Virus record (IMG/VR): IMGVR_UViG_3300030390_001550
Span: 1-64,000 of that record
Length of the DNA stretch: 64,000 nt
From: a virus
Direction: 5' to 3' (one strand)
The position numbers were made by a program, and so were the translations under genes. Of the stretch, positions 56,972 to 64,000 are shown piece after piece. The notes below the pieces were generated by a model. It was not told the DNA's origin, did no database searches, and saw nothing but the letters and a program-made list of their open reading frames with translations. Each line of letters begins with the position of its first letter. The first letter of the stretch is position 1.

Positions 56972-57163
56972 GTGGTTAATACTTATGAAGATGATGACGA
57001 TGTTGTTCTGACAGCCTTCAATAATTACCAAATAGCAATTTTAAAAGAAGAAATTGATCGTATTTCCGCGCTAGATGATTGCGATTATCATAATAACATT
57101 TTAATATATTTGAATACAAGAGTAACTACACTTCGCGCTCTAAAATTCAAAATTGCGTTCTAA
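56972..57163 (+). CDS. small helical protein, GTG start
   Basis: 63 residues, GTG with AAGGGGATTAC upstream. Acidic start, then helices (NYQIAILKEEIDRISAL) comparable to the next gene (VRIQILQEEIEYYRTL), so the two may be distant paralogues. Function unknown. Confidence 0.6.
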   Translation: MVNTYEDDDDVVLTAFNNYQIAILKEEIDRISALDDCDYHNNILIYLNTRVTTLRALKFKIAF

Positions 57164-57190
57164 AATTCAAAATCTATAGGGAGATAATTA

Positions 57191-57391
57191 ATGGGAATGG
57201 AGAATGAAAACTATGTTTGGGAACCAATTAAACACATTGATAATGTGCGAATACAAATTCTACAAGAAGAAATAGAGTATTATAGGACTCTAATTCAACC
57301 ACATGATTGTGGTCATATCTATACTACCATAAGTTTTTTAGAACAAAGAATAAAAAATCTTGCTGGTGGTAAAAAGGAATTCCCTTTCTAA
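57191..57391 (+). CDS. small helical protein, possible paralogue of the previous gene
   Basis: 66 residues; HIDNVRIQILQEEIEYYR and TTISFLEQRIKNL parallel the order of the 56972 gene. AGGGAGATAATTA before ATG. Function unknown. Confidence 0.6.
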   Translation: MGMENENYVWEPIKHIDNVRIQILQEEIEYYRTLIQPHDCGHIYTTISFLEQRIKNLAGGKKEFPF

Positions 57392-57422
57392 TATTAGGCC
57401 ATTTTTCAACTTTGTGGTTAAG

Positions 57423-57430
57423 TATAAATA
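57423..57430 (+). promoter_or_regulatory. T4-type late promoter
   Basis: TATAAATA at 57423-57430, 14 nt before the TTGACA of the early promoter at 57444, so the downstream genes may be read at both stages. Confidence 0.55.
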
Positions 57431-57443
57431 ATTAAAATATAAG

Positions 57444-57472
57444 TTGACAACTTAAACAAACTATGATACAAT
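57444..57472 (+). promoter_or_regulatory. sigma70-type early promoter
   Basis: TTGACA at 57444-57449, 17-nt spacer ending TATGA, TACAAT at 57467-57472; leader GAAAGGAAAC before the gene at 57498. Confidence 0.8.
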
Positions 57473-57497
57473 TCAGTATATCATGAAAGGAAACTAT

Positions 57498-57752
57498 ATG
57501 CTAACGAAATCAGAACTAATTGAACAACTCCAAACTGGAGTTTATGAAGTAACATTTACAAAAGTAAATGGTGATAATCGTATTATGCCTTGTACTTTGA
57601 TGGGAGATTATCTACCAGAGTTTGATACTAAATTAAAAGAACCTAATCCTGTTGACACTGATCTAGATCGTATTTCAGTTTGGTGTACGGATGCTAACGC
57701 TTGGAGAGCATTTAAACCATCAAAACTCATTTCCTTTGAGCGGATGGTATGA
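57498..57752 (+). CDS. conserved phage hypothetical protein (DUF2693-like)
   Basis: 84 residues from the ATG at 57498. YEVTFTKVNGDNRIMPCTL and VWCTDANAWRAFKPSKLISF fit the small beta-rich phage family I recall as DUF2693. Overlaps the next gene by 4 bp. Function unknown. Confidence 0.75.
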   Translation: MLTKSELIEQLQTGVYEVTFTKVNGDNRIMPCTLMGDYLPEFDTKLKEPNPVDTDLDRISVWCTDANAWRAFKPSKLISFERMV

Positions 57753-58003
57753 TTGTAATTGACCAATATATATTAAGCGCAATCGTCACGTTTGCGCTTT
57801 TTATTGCCTATCGTCTAGGACTTAAATCAGCAGTTGAAAAAAACGATACTCTTAGAGTAGAAAGAATTGTTGATCATACCGTTGATAAACTTTGTGACGA
57901 AGGTTACGTTGTCTATAAGAAACATGATGATGGTGAGGTAGAATTAATTCAATTGCCAGAATGGATTTTAGAAAAAGAAGACTTGACTTTCATTGAAAAA
58001 TAG
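57749..58003 (+). CDS. single-span membrane protein
   Basis: 84 residues: N-terminal hydrophobic span (YILSAIVTFALFIAYRLGL), then a cytoplasmic alpha/beta part (RIVDHTVDKLCDEGYVVYK). Function unknown. Confidence 0.65.
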   Translation: MIVIDQYILSAIVTFALFIAYRLGLKSAVEKNDTLRVERIVDHTVDKLCDEGYVVYKKHDDGEVELIQLPEWILEKEDLTFIEK

Positions 58004-58040
58004 TTTAGGGTTATGGAAATAATCACTAGGAGTGAACCAC

Positions 58041-59147
58041 ATGGCACAATCAAAAAAAAGAAAAACTTTCTCTAGAAAAACTAAAACTGGCTTTGCTGCT
58101 GCGCCGACTGATAACTTTCAACACTTCAATGACTATATAAGGATAGAAGTGGATAGGAAAGATATCGCTATAAAAATAAAAAACCATGTGAAAAAGTCTC
58201 TATCTAAGGAAGATGCTAAAATTGCATTACAAGCACCAGAATGGGCAATCAGTCAATCTCCTGGTTTAGCAGCAACCATTGCATGGGCAGAACTACAATT
58301 AGAATTTCCTACTTGGTGGAACGCTGAAAAGGTTCTCACAAAACAAGTTAATGAAATTCTGCGTCTTGGCAAGCGTAAACTTTTAAATAAAACTGATAAT
58401 ATTGGAGTTGTTACGACTCCGAGAAAATCACCAGCAGAAATTATTAAAGAGCGTACTAGTGATTTTATTGGTGGTATTGAAATTATTATTGATAATTGGA
58501 AAGATGAAAAAGATTTCTCCATTTATAGTGAAATGAAAAAACACGATGTGCCTTACATTACAGCCAAAACAACTTATGATCATTACGTCCCATTAAAAGA
58601 TGAATTGGACGAATTAATAAACAAAAAAACTCCCGATCTTGTTGAGGGTTATTCATCTATGAAAGTGAGTGATCAGAAAAAATATCAAAAGTTTGTAAAT
58701 AACATTCTTACTGACATTGAAAAATATATGATAGCAAAGAAAGCAACTCGTAAGACACGTAAGCCTATAGTAAAATCTGCTGAAAAACAAGTAGCGAAAA
58801 TTCAACACTTAAAGGACTCTGTAGAATTTAAACTAGCGTCTATTAATCCATCATCCTTGATTGGAGCCATGCGAGTTTATTTATTCAATGTAAAGACTAG
58901 GGCATTAACCGAATTGGTTTGCGAAAAGAGTTGTGGTTTTGAGGTAAAAGGGACAACCCTTCAAGGTGTTGATCTTGCGGCATCAAGAGTTACAAAATTG
59001 CGTAAACCAGAGGTCTTTATTCCAATGGTACTTAAAAAGACTTCAAACCAGATAAACAAAGAGTGGTCTAGTCTTACCACAAAAACAACTATCGCAAATG
59101 GTAGGATTAATAAAGATACCATAATTTTAAGGGCAATGAATAAATGA
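58041..59147 (+). CDS. conserved T4-like hypothetical protein upstream of gp33
   Basis: 368 residues from the ATG at 58041 (CTAGGAG 10 nt upstream); a GTG at 58032 is possible. Basic N-terminus (KKRKTFSRKTKTGFA), alanine/tryptophan helical region (APEWAISQSPGLAATIAWAEL), and an alpha/beta C-terminus. I recall proteins of this kind in other marine T4-like phages near the 33-32 region. Overlaps the gp33-like gene by 4 bp. Possibly replication- or transcription-linked; function unknown. Confidence 0.7.
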   Translation: MAQSKKRKTFSRKTKTGFAAAPTDNFQHFNDYIRIEVDRKDIAIKIKNHVKKSLSKEDAKIALQAPEWAISQSPGLAATIAWAELQLEFPTWWNAEKVLTKQVNEILRLGKRKLLNKTDNIGVVTTPRKSPAEIIKERTSDFIGGIEIIIDNWKDEKDFSIYSEMKKHDVPYITAKTTYDHYVPLKDELDELINKKTPDLVEGYSSMKVSDQKKYQKFVNNILTDIEKYMIAKKATRKTRKPIVKSAEKQVAKIQHLKDSVEFKLASINPSSLIGAMRVYLFNVKTRALTELVCEKSCGFEVKGTTLQGVDLAASRVTKLRKPEVFIPMVLKKTSNQINKEWSSLTTKTTIANGRINKDTIILRAMNK

Positions 59148-59374
59148 TAGACAAAAGTTTTATGAACAGAGCAAAATTTAGCAAACTGATTGAGGAACAA
59201 GTAATTGATAAAAAACTAGGTTATATTGATGCAGTTGTTGAGGTGTGTGATATAACCAAACTTGAACCAGAAGATGTGAGCAAATTTATCTCACCAGTAA
59301 TAAAGGAAAAGATTGAGGCTGAAGCAATGAGTCTTAATTTTTTACCTAAACAGAATGAATTGATTTTTGAATGA
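59144..59374 (+). CDS. 33: gp33-like late-transcription coactivator
   Basis: 76 residues. AVVEVCDITKLEPEDVSKFI and KIEAEAMSLNFLPK match gp33 of T4-like marine phages, which bridges RNA polymerase and the sliding clamp for late promoters. T4 gp33 is 112 residues; marine ones are shorter. Position just before gp32 supports this, as does the presence of TATAAATA promoters. Confidence 0.75.
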   Translation: MIDKSFMNRAKFSKLIEEQVIDKKLGYIDAVVEVCDITKLEPEDVSKFISPVIKEKIEAEAMSLNFLPKQNELIFE

Positions 59375-59544
59375 TACGGTGGTATGATTATTTTGTTATT
59401 GCAATAACGTCAGTTCTTATATTTCCGTTTGCAATGATAATACTACCACCAATTATAAATCTAAATGCAGTTTTCCCTTTATATGCCTTTTGGTGGTTTT
59501 GGGAAATGTATTGTGATAAAAGACAGAGTATAGAAAATGTCTGA
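59371..59544 (+). CDS. small membrane protein
   Basis: 57 residues; ATG overlaps the gp33-like stop (ATGA). Two hydrophobic segments (YFVIAITSVLIFPFAMIILP and AVFPLYAFWWFWEM). Overlaps the next gene by 8 bp. Function unknown. Confidence 0.55.
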   Translation: MIRWYDYFVIAITSVLIFPFAMIILPPIINLNAVFPLYAFWWFWEMYCDKRQSIENV

Positions 59545-59659
59545 TAAAGAGATAAAAGAATTTATAACAATGTTTAAAGGAGTACTACCAGACCCAGACA
59601 ATTATCCAACATCTTTTGAATACTATTACCAACTATACAAACATATAAAAGGAAAATAA
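59537..59659 (+). CDS. very small hypothetical protein
   Basis: 40 residues (MSDKEIKEFITMFKG, then DNYPTSFEYYYQLY). Tight spacing to both neighbours supports it. Function unknown. Confidence 0.5.
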   Translation: MSDKEIKEFITMFKGVLPDPDNYPTSFEYYYQLYKHIKGK

Positions 59660-59660
59660 A

Positions 59661-59855
59661 ATGTTTGAACTGATTTTTATCGCGTCACTCTTTCTAAATG
59701 ATAACGAAGATTTTTTTGCTGCAAGTGAAGCAAATCAAAAAGCGGGTACTACATGGCAATATGTGGGAACAAAGCCTGTACCAGATGGTCATGTTGCAAT
59801 TCCATCAGTGAATCCAGACACTGGTAAAGAGACTATTATTTTTCAGAGAAAGTAA
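59661..59855 (+). CDS. small hypothetical protein
   Basis: 64 residues, AAAAGGAAAATAAA before the ATG. Short hydrophobic start, then WQYVGTKPVPDGHVAIPSVNPDTGKET. Function unknown. Confidence 0.6.
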   Translation: MFELIFIASLFLNDNEDFFAASEANQKAGTTWQYVGTKPVPDGHVAIPSVNPDTGKETIIFQRK

Positions 59856-59869
59856 TCTGATAAATATGG

Positions 59870-59898
59870 TTGACACACACACAAAAATATGATATAAT
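59870..59898 (+). promoter_or_regulatory. sigma70-type promoter of gene 32
   Basis: TTGACA at 59870-59875, 17-nt spacer ending TATGA, TATAAT at 59893-59898: a consensus promoter, 57 nt before the start codon, fitting high demand for gp32. Confidence 0.9.
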
Positions 59899-59954
59899 AC
59901 AGATATACTAAAAAATATTACAGCAATAATTCAGCATATATGGAGAAATAAAAT

Positions 59955-60851
59955 ATGTCTTTTGCAAATCTAAAACGTAATCGTGGTCAGATTGACCGAT
60001 TAAGTGCTGCCGCAACAGCAACACAAACCACTACAAAATCTTATGTGGATGAACGCATGTGGAAACCCACTGTTGATAAACAGAATAATGGCTATGCTGT
60101 TATTCGTTTCTTGCCAGATGGGAAAGAAGGTTCTGAAGTACATTTTGTACGTTATTGGGATCATGCCTTTAAAGGTCCAACTGGTAAATGGTACATTGAG
60201 AAGTCTTTGACTTCAATTGAACAACAAGACCCAGTTGGTGAATACAATTCCAAACTTTGGAATAGTGGTATTGAATCTGATAAAGAAACAGCGCGGCGTC
60301 AAAAGCGGCGTCTGCATCATGTTTCAAATATTCTGGTAGTTTCTGATCCAGGAAATCCAGAAAATGAAGGCAAAGTTTTCATGTACCAATATGGTAAGAA
60401 AATCTTTGATAAACTTATGGATGCTTGGTCGCCAGAATTTGCAGATGAAACACCTATGAATCCATTTTGTATGTGGGAAGGTGCAGATTTCAAACTTAAA
60501 ATTCGTGATGTTGAAGGTTATCGTAATTACGATAAATCTGAATTTTCCTCAACTCGCGTATTATCAGAAAGTGATGAACGCTTGGAAGAAGTATATGACA
60601 AGTGTTACGATCTTTCAGAGTTTACTGATCCAGCAAACTATAAGTCTTATGCAGAACTAGAAACTAAGATGCGTAATGTTTTAGGTCAAACTGAACCTCA
60701 ACCAACAATGGCACAAACTGCTTCATTGGGTGTGGAAAAGGCTCCAGCATTGGATGATAATATTCCAGATTATGCTGCGCCTAAAAAGACAGAAGTAGAA
60801 GGCGAAGATAATACTATGGATTACTTTGCAAGTCTAGTTAACGAAGACTAA
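59955..60851 (+). CDS. 32: single-stranded DNA-binding protein gp32
   Basis: 298 residues. N-terminal basic LKRNRG for cooperative binding, core GYAVIRFLPDGKEGSEVHFVRYW, and ISNILVV-like HHVSNILVVSDPGNPENEGK followed by YQYGKKIFDKLMDAW, all as in T4 gp32. The acidic C-terminal tail ends in VNED and recruits partner proteins. In T4, zinc is held by His and three Cys around CPVC; here that place reads DPVG and no cysteines replace them, so the zinc site seems lost. It ends convergently with the tail module. Confidence 0.95.
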   Translation: MSFANLKRNRGQIDRLSAAATATQTTTKSYVDERMWKPTVDKQNNGYAVIRFLPDGKEGSEVHFVRYWDHAFKGPTGKWYIEKSLTSIEQQDPVGEYNSKLWNSGIESDKETARRQKRRLHHVSNILVVSDPGNPENEGKVFMYQYGKKIFDKLMDAWSPEFADETPMNPFCMWEGADFKLKIRDVEGYRNYDKSEFSSTRVLSESDERLEEVYDKCYDLSEFTDPANYKSYAELETKMRNVLGQTEPQPTMAQTASLGVEKAPALDDNIPDYAAPKKTEVEGEDNTMDYFASLVNED

Positions 60852-62749
60852 TTTCCATAATGAGGAAATGCCCAGCGTAGCGAATTATCTGCTACGCTGG
60901 TCAACACCCCACCATTTAGATTGGTGGTATTCTGTTGAACATTTGATAATGTAGAATTATCCATTATAACGGTTGGTTGTTTTTTTCCAATACCAGTAGC
61001 AGCAACTGCCATATTTTCAGCAGCACGAACTTCACTTTCTAATCTTGATGCTAAAAGTGCTCTGTTATTTTCACTTTCTACAAAAAGTCGGCGGTTTTCT
61101 GGTAAATTTGACATATCAGGGCCATTCATCTCTTCAATTTTTTCCTTTGTGTCTAATGACCACTTTAAAAAAGTATCTCTCATATCAGTGACACCACCTG
61201 CTAAGTCGGTATTAAACCCAAATACTCCAGTTGCCATATCTGCTAATCCAGCAAAACTTTTTGTAATTCCAGCAGCAGCACCAACCATACCCACTTCAAT
61301 ACTATCTGTAAGAGTTTGCGGTTTAAATGTTTTTAAAGCATCCCCAGCACCTGTGACACCATCAAATACTGCCATACCAGCAGCAAGAACTTGTCCAGCA
61401 ATTGGAATACCTCTGGCAAGGCCACCGAATTTTCCACCGAATTTTGCAAGTTTCCCAAGTTTACTTTTGGATTTTCTATCAGCAGCATCCATTGCAGCAT
61501 CTGACATAAAGTCTCCACCAACCGCTTTGCCATTGATTTTTGTTCCTGCTGGATATTGACGCCTTACTCTTCCTTTTTTATCATCACCATCAATATCAAC
61601 AATATCATCCATTCCAAAGCCAAACATATTTTTAAATCTTTGAAATTTGCTTCTTTTCCCTCTTGGTTTTTTACCATCACCATCAATACCAAGACCACCT
61701 AATCCCCTAGCCCGTATTGCGGCGGTCAGTGCGACCATTGCAGCAGTGTTCGCGAGTGTATTAATCGCTTGAATCCCAGAAATAACAGCCCTTACTCCCG
61801 ATATCGCCACCCCCAACAATCTCATAGGCCCACCTAATGCAATTATTGCTGCTGTTAATCCAAGCATTTCTGCGATGCCAAACTCTTTACCCATAAACTC
61901 AGTTATTTTATCTCTCAATGGTCCAAGACCTAAAGTCTGTACTACATCTTCAAAAAATATTTTTGTATTTTCCCACATAGTTGTCATACCATCAAGTGCA
62001 GTCTGGAGAGATGGAAATGCAGTGAGCATTTGATTCACACTTTCTTTCAAGGCATCAAAAGCACCACCTTCAGCAAAAGCACCACCGATTGATTTCAAAG
62101 CACTAGTCATTGTCTCACCAAAGAGAGGCATACCAAAAAGTTCATCTGCTTTGTTATTTATTGCATCAAGTATACTAAAGCCTGGATCAATACCTAACTG
62201 ATCCCTAAATCTCGCCACTAGAAATGCAACAGCACCACCAGCAAGAACTGTCGCTAAAATTGCTCCAGTAAAACCACCAAACCCTTGCATAATTTCAGAC
62301 ATATTTGCTAGGTTTCCAAGCATTCCACCTTGTCTATTTCCAGAACGCATAACTCCCTTTTTTTGCAGTGCGCCATCAACCTTTTTTCTATCACGTTTTT
62401 CTTCAATCGCATCAAGTCTTGACATTTGTTGGTTTGCAAGAAATTTAGAAAACATAGTAACCAATCTAAACATATTTTTACCTATGTCTTTAACTTCATT
62501 AGTTAATTTTAAATCGGTACTCAATGTTTTAGGCATTATTGATAAGGATTTTACCATATCAGTAAGGTTTTTCATACCAGGAACTTTTACTCCAACATCT
62601 ATTTTTTGAACAGATTTTTCCAAATTATTGAAACCTTTTTTGATTTCATCAAGTGTTGATTTATTCAACTGCATATTTTTGAAGTTAATATCAGCAATTC
62701 CATCGCTGTTTATTTCTCTAACTTCATTTACTGTTGCTCCAAATGCCAT
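60848..62749 (-). CDS. tape-measure-like tail protein
   Basis: 633 residues. A helical N-terminal third with VKVPGMKNLTDMVKSLS, several hydrophobic Gly/Ala-rich segments (GFTGAILATVLAGGAVAFLVARF; GLTAAIIALGGPMRLLGVAI; GIPIAGQVLAAGMAVF) and a Gly/Lys-rich linker region are typical of tape-measure or T4 gp29-type proteins (gp29 is 590). It follows the gp26-like gene and its slippery extension. It sets tail length if the assignment is right. Its stop overlaps that of gp32 on the other strand. Confidence 0.75.
   Translation of the reverse strand: MAFGATVNEVREINSDGIADINFKNMQLNKSTLDEIKKGFNNLEKSVQKIDVGVKVPGMKNLTDMVKSLSIMPKTLSTDLKLTNEVKDIGKNMFRLVTMFSKFLANQQMSRLDAIEEKRDRKKVDGALQKKGVMRSGNRQGGMLGNLANMSEIMQGFGGFTGAILATVLAGGAVAFLVARFRDQLGIDPGFSILDAINNKADELFGMPLFGETMTSALKSIGGAFAEGGAFDALKESVNQMLTAFPSLQTALDGMTTMWENTKIFFEDVVQTLGLGPLRDKITEFMGKEFGIAEMLGLTAAIIALGGPMRLLGVAISGVRAVISGIQAINTLANTAAMVALTAAIRARGLGGLGIDGDGKKPRGKRSKFQRFKNMFGFGMDDIVDIDGDDKKGRVRRQYPAGTKINGKAVGGDFMSDAAMDAADRKSKSKLGKLAKFGGKFGGLARGIPIAGQVLAAGMAVFDGVTGAGDALKTFKPQTLTDSIEVGMVGAAAGITKSFAGLADMATGVFGFNTDLAGGVTDMRDTFLKWSLDTKEKIEEMNGPDMSNLPENRRLFVESENNRALLASRLESEVRAAENMAVAATGIGKKQPTVIMDNSTLSNVQQNTTNLNGGVLTSVADNSLRWAFPHYGN
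60872..60900 (+). terminator. strong inverted repeat at the convergent gene ends
   Basis: CCAGCGTAGC (60872-60881) and GCTACGCTGG (60891-60900) form a perfect 10-bp stem with a 9-nt loop, inside the last codons of the tape-measure-like gene and just beyond gp32. No U-tract on either strand; it may still stop or stabilise transcripts from both sides. Confidence 0.55.
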
Positions 62750-62758
62750 CTTTTATTC

Positions 62759-62947
62759 CTAGTTTTGTTGTTGTGCTTTTATTCTATCGTTTTCTTCCTC
62801 AACGTGTTGTATCAATAATGTAATGTATATCTCTCTTTCCCACGGCATCATATTATCAAGTTCTGTTAATGAATATTTGTGATCTTGCATTAATTGAAAA
62901 TTGGTCTTATAATGACTTAACAGGTTATCATGAGAAAGAGCAATTAA
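62759..62947 (-). CDS. start-less extension ORF reached by -1 frameshift
   Basis: 62 codons in the -1 frame of the gp26-like gene, ending in TAG at 62759. It has a clearly protein-like sequence (MMPWEREIYITLLIQHVEEE). No ATG with an RBS exists; the only in-frame ATG choices would delete the N-terminal third or more. The upstream gene ends GAT TTT TTT TAA, and slipping back one base on T_TTT_TTT leads to TTA ATT GCT and on into this ORF. A 297-residue fusion would result, as for lambda G-GT tail chaperones. Confidence 0.7.
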   Translation of the reverse strand, partial: LIALSHDNLLSHYKTNFQLMQDHKYSLTELDNMMPWEREIYITLLIQHVEEENDRIKAQQQN

Positions 62948-63651
62948 AAAAAATCATCTAATCCTTCTAATGTAAATTCGTTTGAGTGATTGCATTTTAC
63001 GCAATTAAAATTTACAGTTTCAGACAATTTTGGCATAGTCTGAATCCACTCTTTTACTTTATCAAATTGAGTTGATGATAGTGATCCAATAAAATCTTGA
63101 ATTTCATCTTGGCTCTCATCCGCAAGATCATATCTTTCTTCTGCTGTTTCCAAAACTTTCATACATTTACTAATCATTTGAAAAGTCTTTACTGTGTCGC
63201 TCAGTGTATCATCTCCATCAGCATCCATGATAGATTTAAAATTTGGATAGCCCATGTGTAAAACCATATCTTCTGTAATCTTTATTTTACTACTAACAGA
63301 TTGTTCGGTAACCTCAATTGTAGATAGGTCAATTGGTACTGGATTGTCGGCCTCACATTCTTCACATTTTATTGTGACATTGGCGTTCTCTCCTACAGAT
63401 TTTGACCTAAGTTTGAGAAACATATATTCAACATCAAAAGAGGTTAATTTATTTTGGTCAACATCACCTTCAAGACACGCCATAATAGTATCAACAATAG
63501 CATTTACTGTCGCCCTTTTATCTTCAGACTCCATTGCTAACATTAACACTTTTTCTTCTTTAACCAAATAAGGTCTAAACTTTACATTTGTCTTGGTTGA
63601 GGGGATTGTTAATTCATATTTTGGTTTATCATTTAGTTTTGGTAGTGCCAT
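62944..63651 (-). CDS. 26: gp26-like baseplate/tail assembly protein
   Basis: 235 residues. KTNVKFRPYLVKEEKVLMLAME at the start is typical of the T4 gp26-type baseplate family. Two CxxC pairs (CEECEADNP near 117 and CVKCNHSN near 222) form a zinc-ribbon-like site. The gene ends DDFF and TAA directly after a run of eight T. Between tube and tape measure it occupies the place of a tail assembly chaperone. Overlaps the preceding gene by one base. Confidence 0.8.
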   Translation of the reverse strand: MALPKLNDKPKYELTIPSTKTNVKFRPYLVKEEKVLMLAMESEDKRATVNAIVDTIMACLEGDVDQNKLTSFDVEYMFLKLRSKSVGENANVTIKCEECEADNPVPIDLSTIEVTEQSVSSKIKITEDMVLHMGYPNFKSIMDADGDDTLSDTVKTFQMISKCMKVLETAEERYDLADESQDEIQDFIGSLSSTQFDKVKEWIQTMPKLSETVNFNCVKCNHSNEFTLEGLDDFF

Positions 63652-64000
63652 TATTTACTTCTCCAATTTGTATACGTCAATGATAGACTTACTTCAACAA
63701 GCCCATCTAATTCATTAGTTAATTCAATTGAACCCAAAGTAGTTGGAAACGCTCTTTCAAGTACACATGTATATACTTTTTTTGATAAATGCATACTAAC
63801 TCCACCTGGAACAACAAGTGGGTTGTCCGTATAATGTGTTTCTCTATTATCGTGTGCGAGTTGATGTATTACGACTTCTTTGCCATATCCATTTGGCCCA
63901 TACTTATAGCCCAACTCATAAGTATCATTATCTACTGCTAGATTCATCCAACTTTCAATATACTTTTTTATGTTATAATCATTAGTTACATAAAACGATA
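63651..64000 (-). CDS. tail tube protein (gp19-like), C-terminal part
   Basis: Open on the minus strand from the right window edge to the stop at 63651; a Met at 63947 is internal because the frame stays open upstream (YVTNDYNIKKYIESW). The last 30 residues (FPTTLGSIELTNELDGLVEV then SLSLTYTNW) parallel the end of T4 gp19 (FEVTLALDYWE). Could also be the gp54-type tube initiator. Incomplete at the N-terminus. Confidence 0.7.
   Translation of the reverse strand, partial: SFYVTNDYNIKKYIESWMNLAVDNDTYELGYKYGPNGYGKEVVIHQLAHDNRETHYTDNPLVVPGGVSMHLSKKVYTCVLERAFPTTLGSIELTNELDGLVEVSLSLTYTNWRSK

Noticed and set aside
61149-61559. Long plus-strand open frame opposite the tape-measure-like gene
   Set aside because: Serine/proline-rich shadow of an Ala/Gly-rich gene, with no RBS or promoter.
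1-64000. CRISPR array, insertion sequence, integrase or attachment site
   Set aside because: No regularly spaced repeats, transposase, integrase or terminal inverted repeats were found; the repeats seen are promoter copies and coding duplications.

Overview
The window is a piece of an AT-rich (by eye about two-thirds A+T), densely packed genome of a T4-like, contractile-tailed phage. Marker genes are a gp32-type ssDNA-binding protein, a gp33-like late-transcription factor, T4-type RNase H, class Ia ribonucleotide reductase (nrdB, nrdA), a PhoH-like ATPase, a gp26-like tail protein, a tape-measure-like protein, late promoters of the TATAAATA type and many sigma70-type early promoters. The host is Gram-negative: there is an overlapping two-component spanin pair and there are secreted proteins with Sec signal peptides. 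Gene content (2OG-Fe(II) oxygenases, A-type Fe-S carrier, ClpP, nrdAB, phoH) recalls marine T4-like phages, but the host cannot be named from the sequence.

Layout. 1-6.8 kb: small early genes, many membrane proteins, each group behind a TTGACA-N17-TAnnnT promoter, with an HNH endonuclease and a MESH1/SpoT-type HD hydrolase. 6.9-17.9 kb: a mostly late-looking block. It holds a KxDG nucleotidyltransferase-like protein, large charged proteins with T4 internal-protein-like N-termini, an NMNAT-like fusion, a P-loop kinase and the spanins. 18.0-25.8 kb: nrdB-nrdA, nucleases, RNase H, phoH, glutaredoxin and a GH19 endolysin. 26.8-30.2 kb: two modular adhesin-like proteins and an EF-hand membrane protein. 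30.2-42.4 kb: a sugar-modification island (GT25-like and other glycosyltransferases, sulfotransferase, UDP-glucose dehydrogenase, epimerase). It is interrupted by an unusual insert of host-like genes: a BMP-family solute-binding protein, ClpP, a class II aaRS-like catalytic core and an aberrant tRNA. 42.5-47 kb: small genes, three ordinary tRNAs and an unassigned structured RNA. 47-50 kb: a 2OG oxygenase, a HAD protein and a sugar nucleotidyltransferase. 50-60.8 kb: early genes, including GMP reductase, ending in gp33-like and gp32. 60.8-64 kb, minus strand: a tail module read as tail tube, gp26-like chaperone candidate with a slippery T8, then tape measure.

How it works together. Early sigma70 promoters with a shared leader drive small takeover genes. 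nrdAB, GMP reductase, the nucleases and possibly the BMP protein feed nucleotide supply. gp33-like protein and TATAAATA promoters serve late genes. Endolysin and spanins carry out lysis. The sugar island probably modifies the virion or host surface.

Most notable: (1) a canonical slippery heptamer T_TTT_TTT at the end of the gp26-like gene that opens into a start-less ORF placed between tail tube and tape measure; (2) a set of proteins with capsid-targeting-like N-termini and repeated ESVE(L/I)xE(A) motifs, suggesting protease-processed, head-packaged cargo; (3) a tRNA with anticodon GTT, G73 and a very long variable arm next to a stand-alone class II aaRS core; (4) a structured RNA after tRNA-Arg; (5) NrdR-box-like dyads in front of nrdBA.
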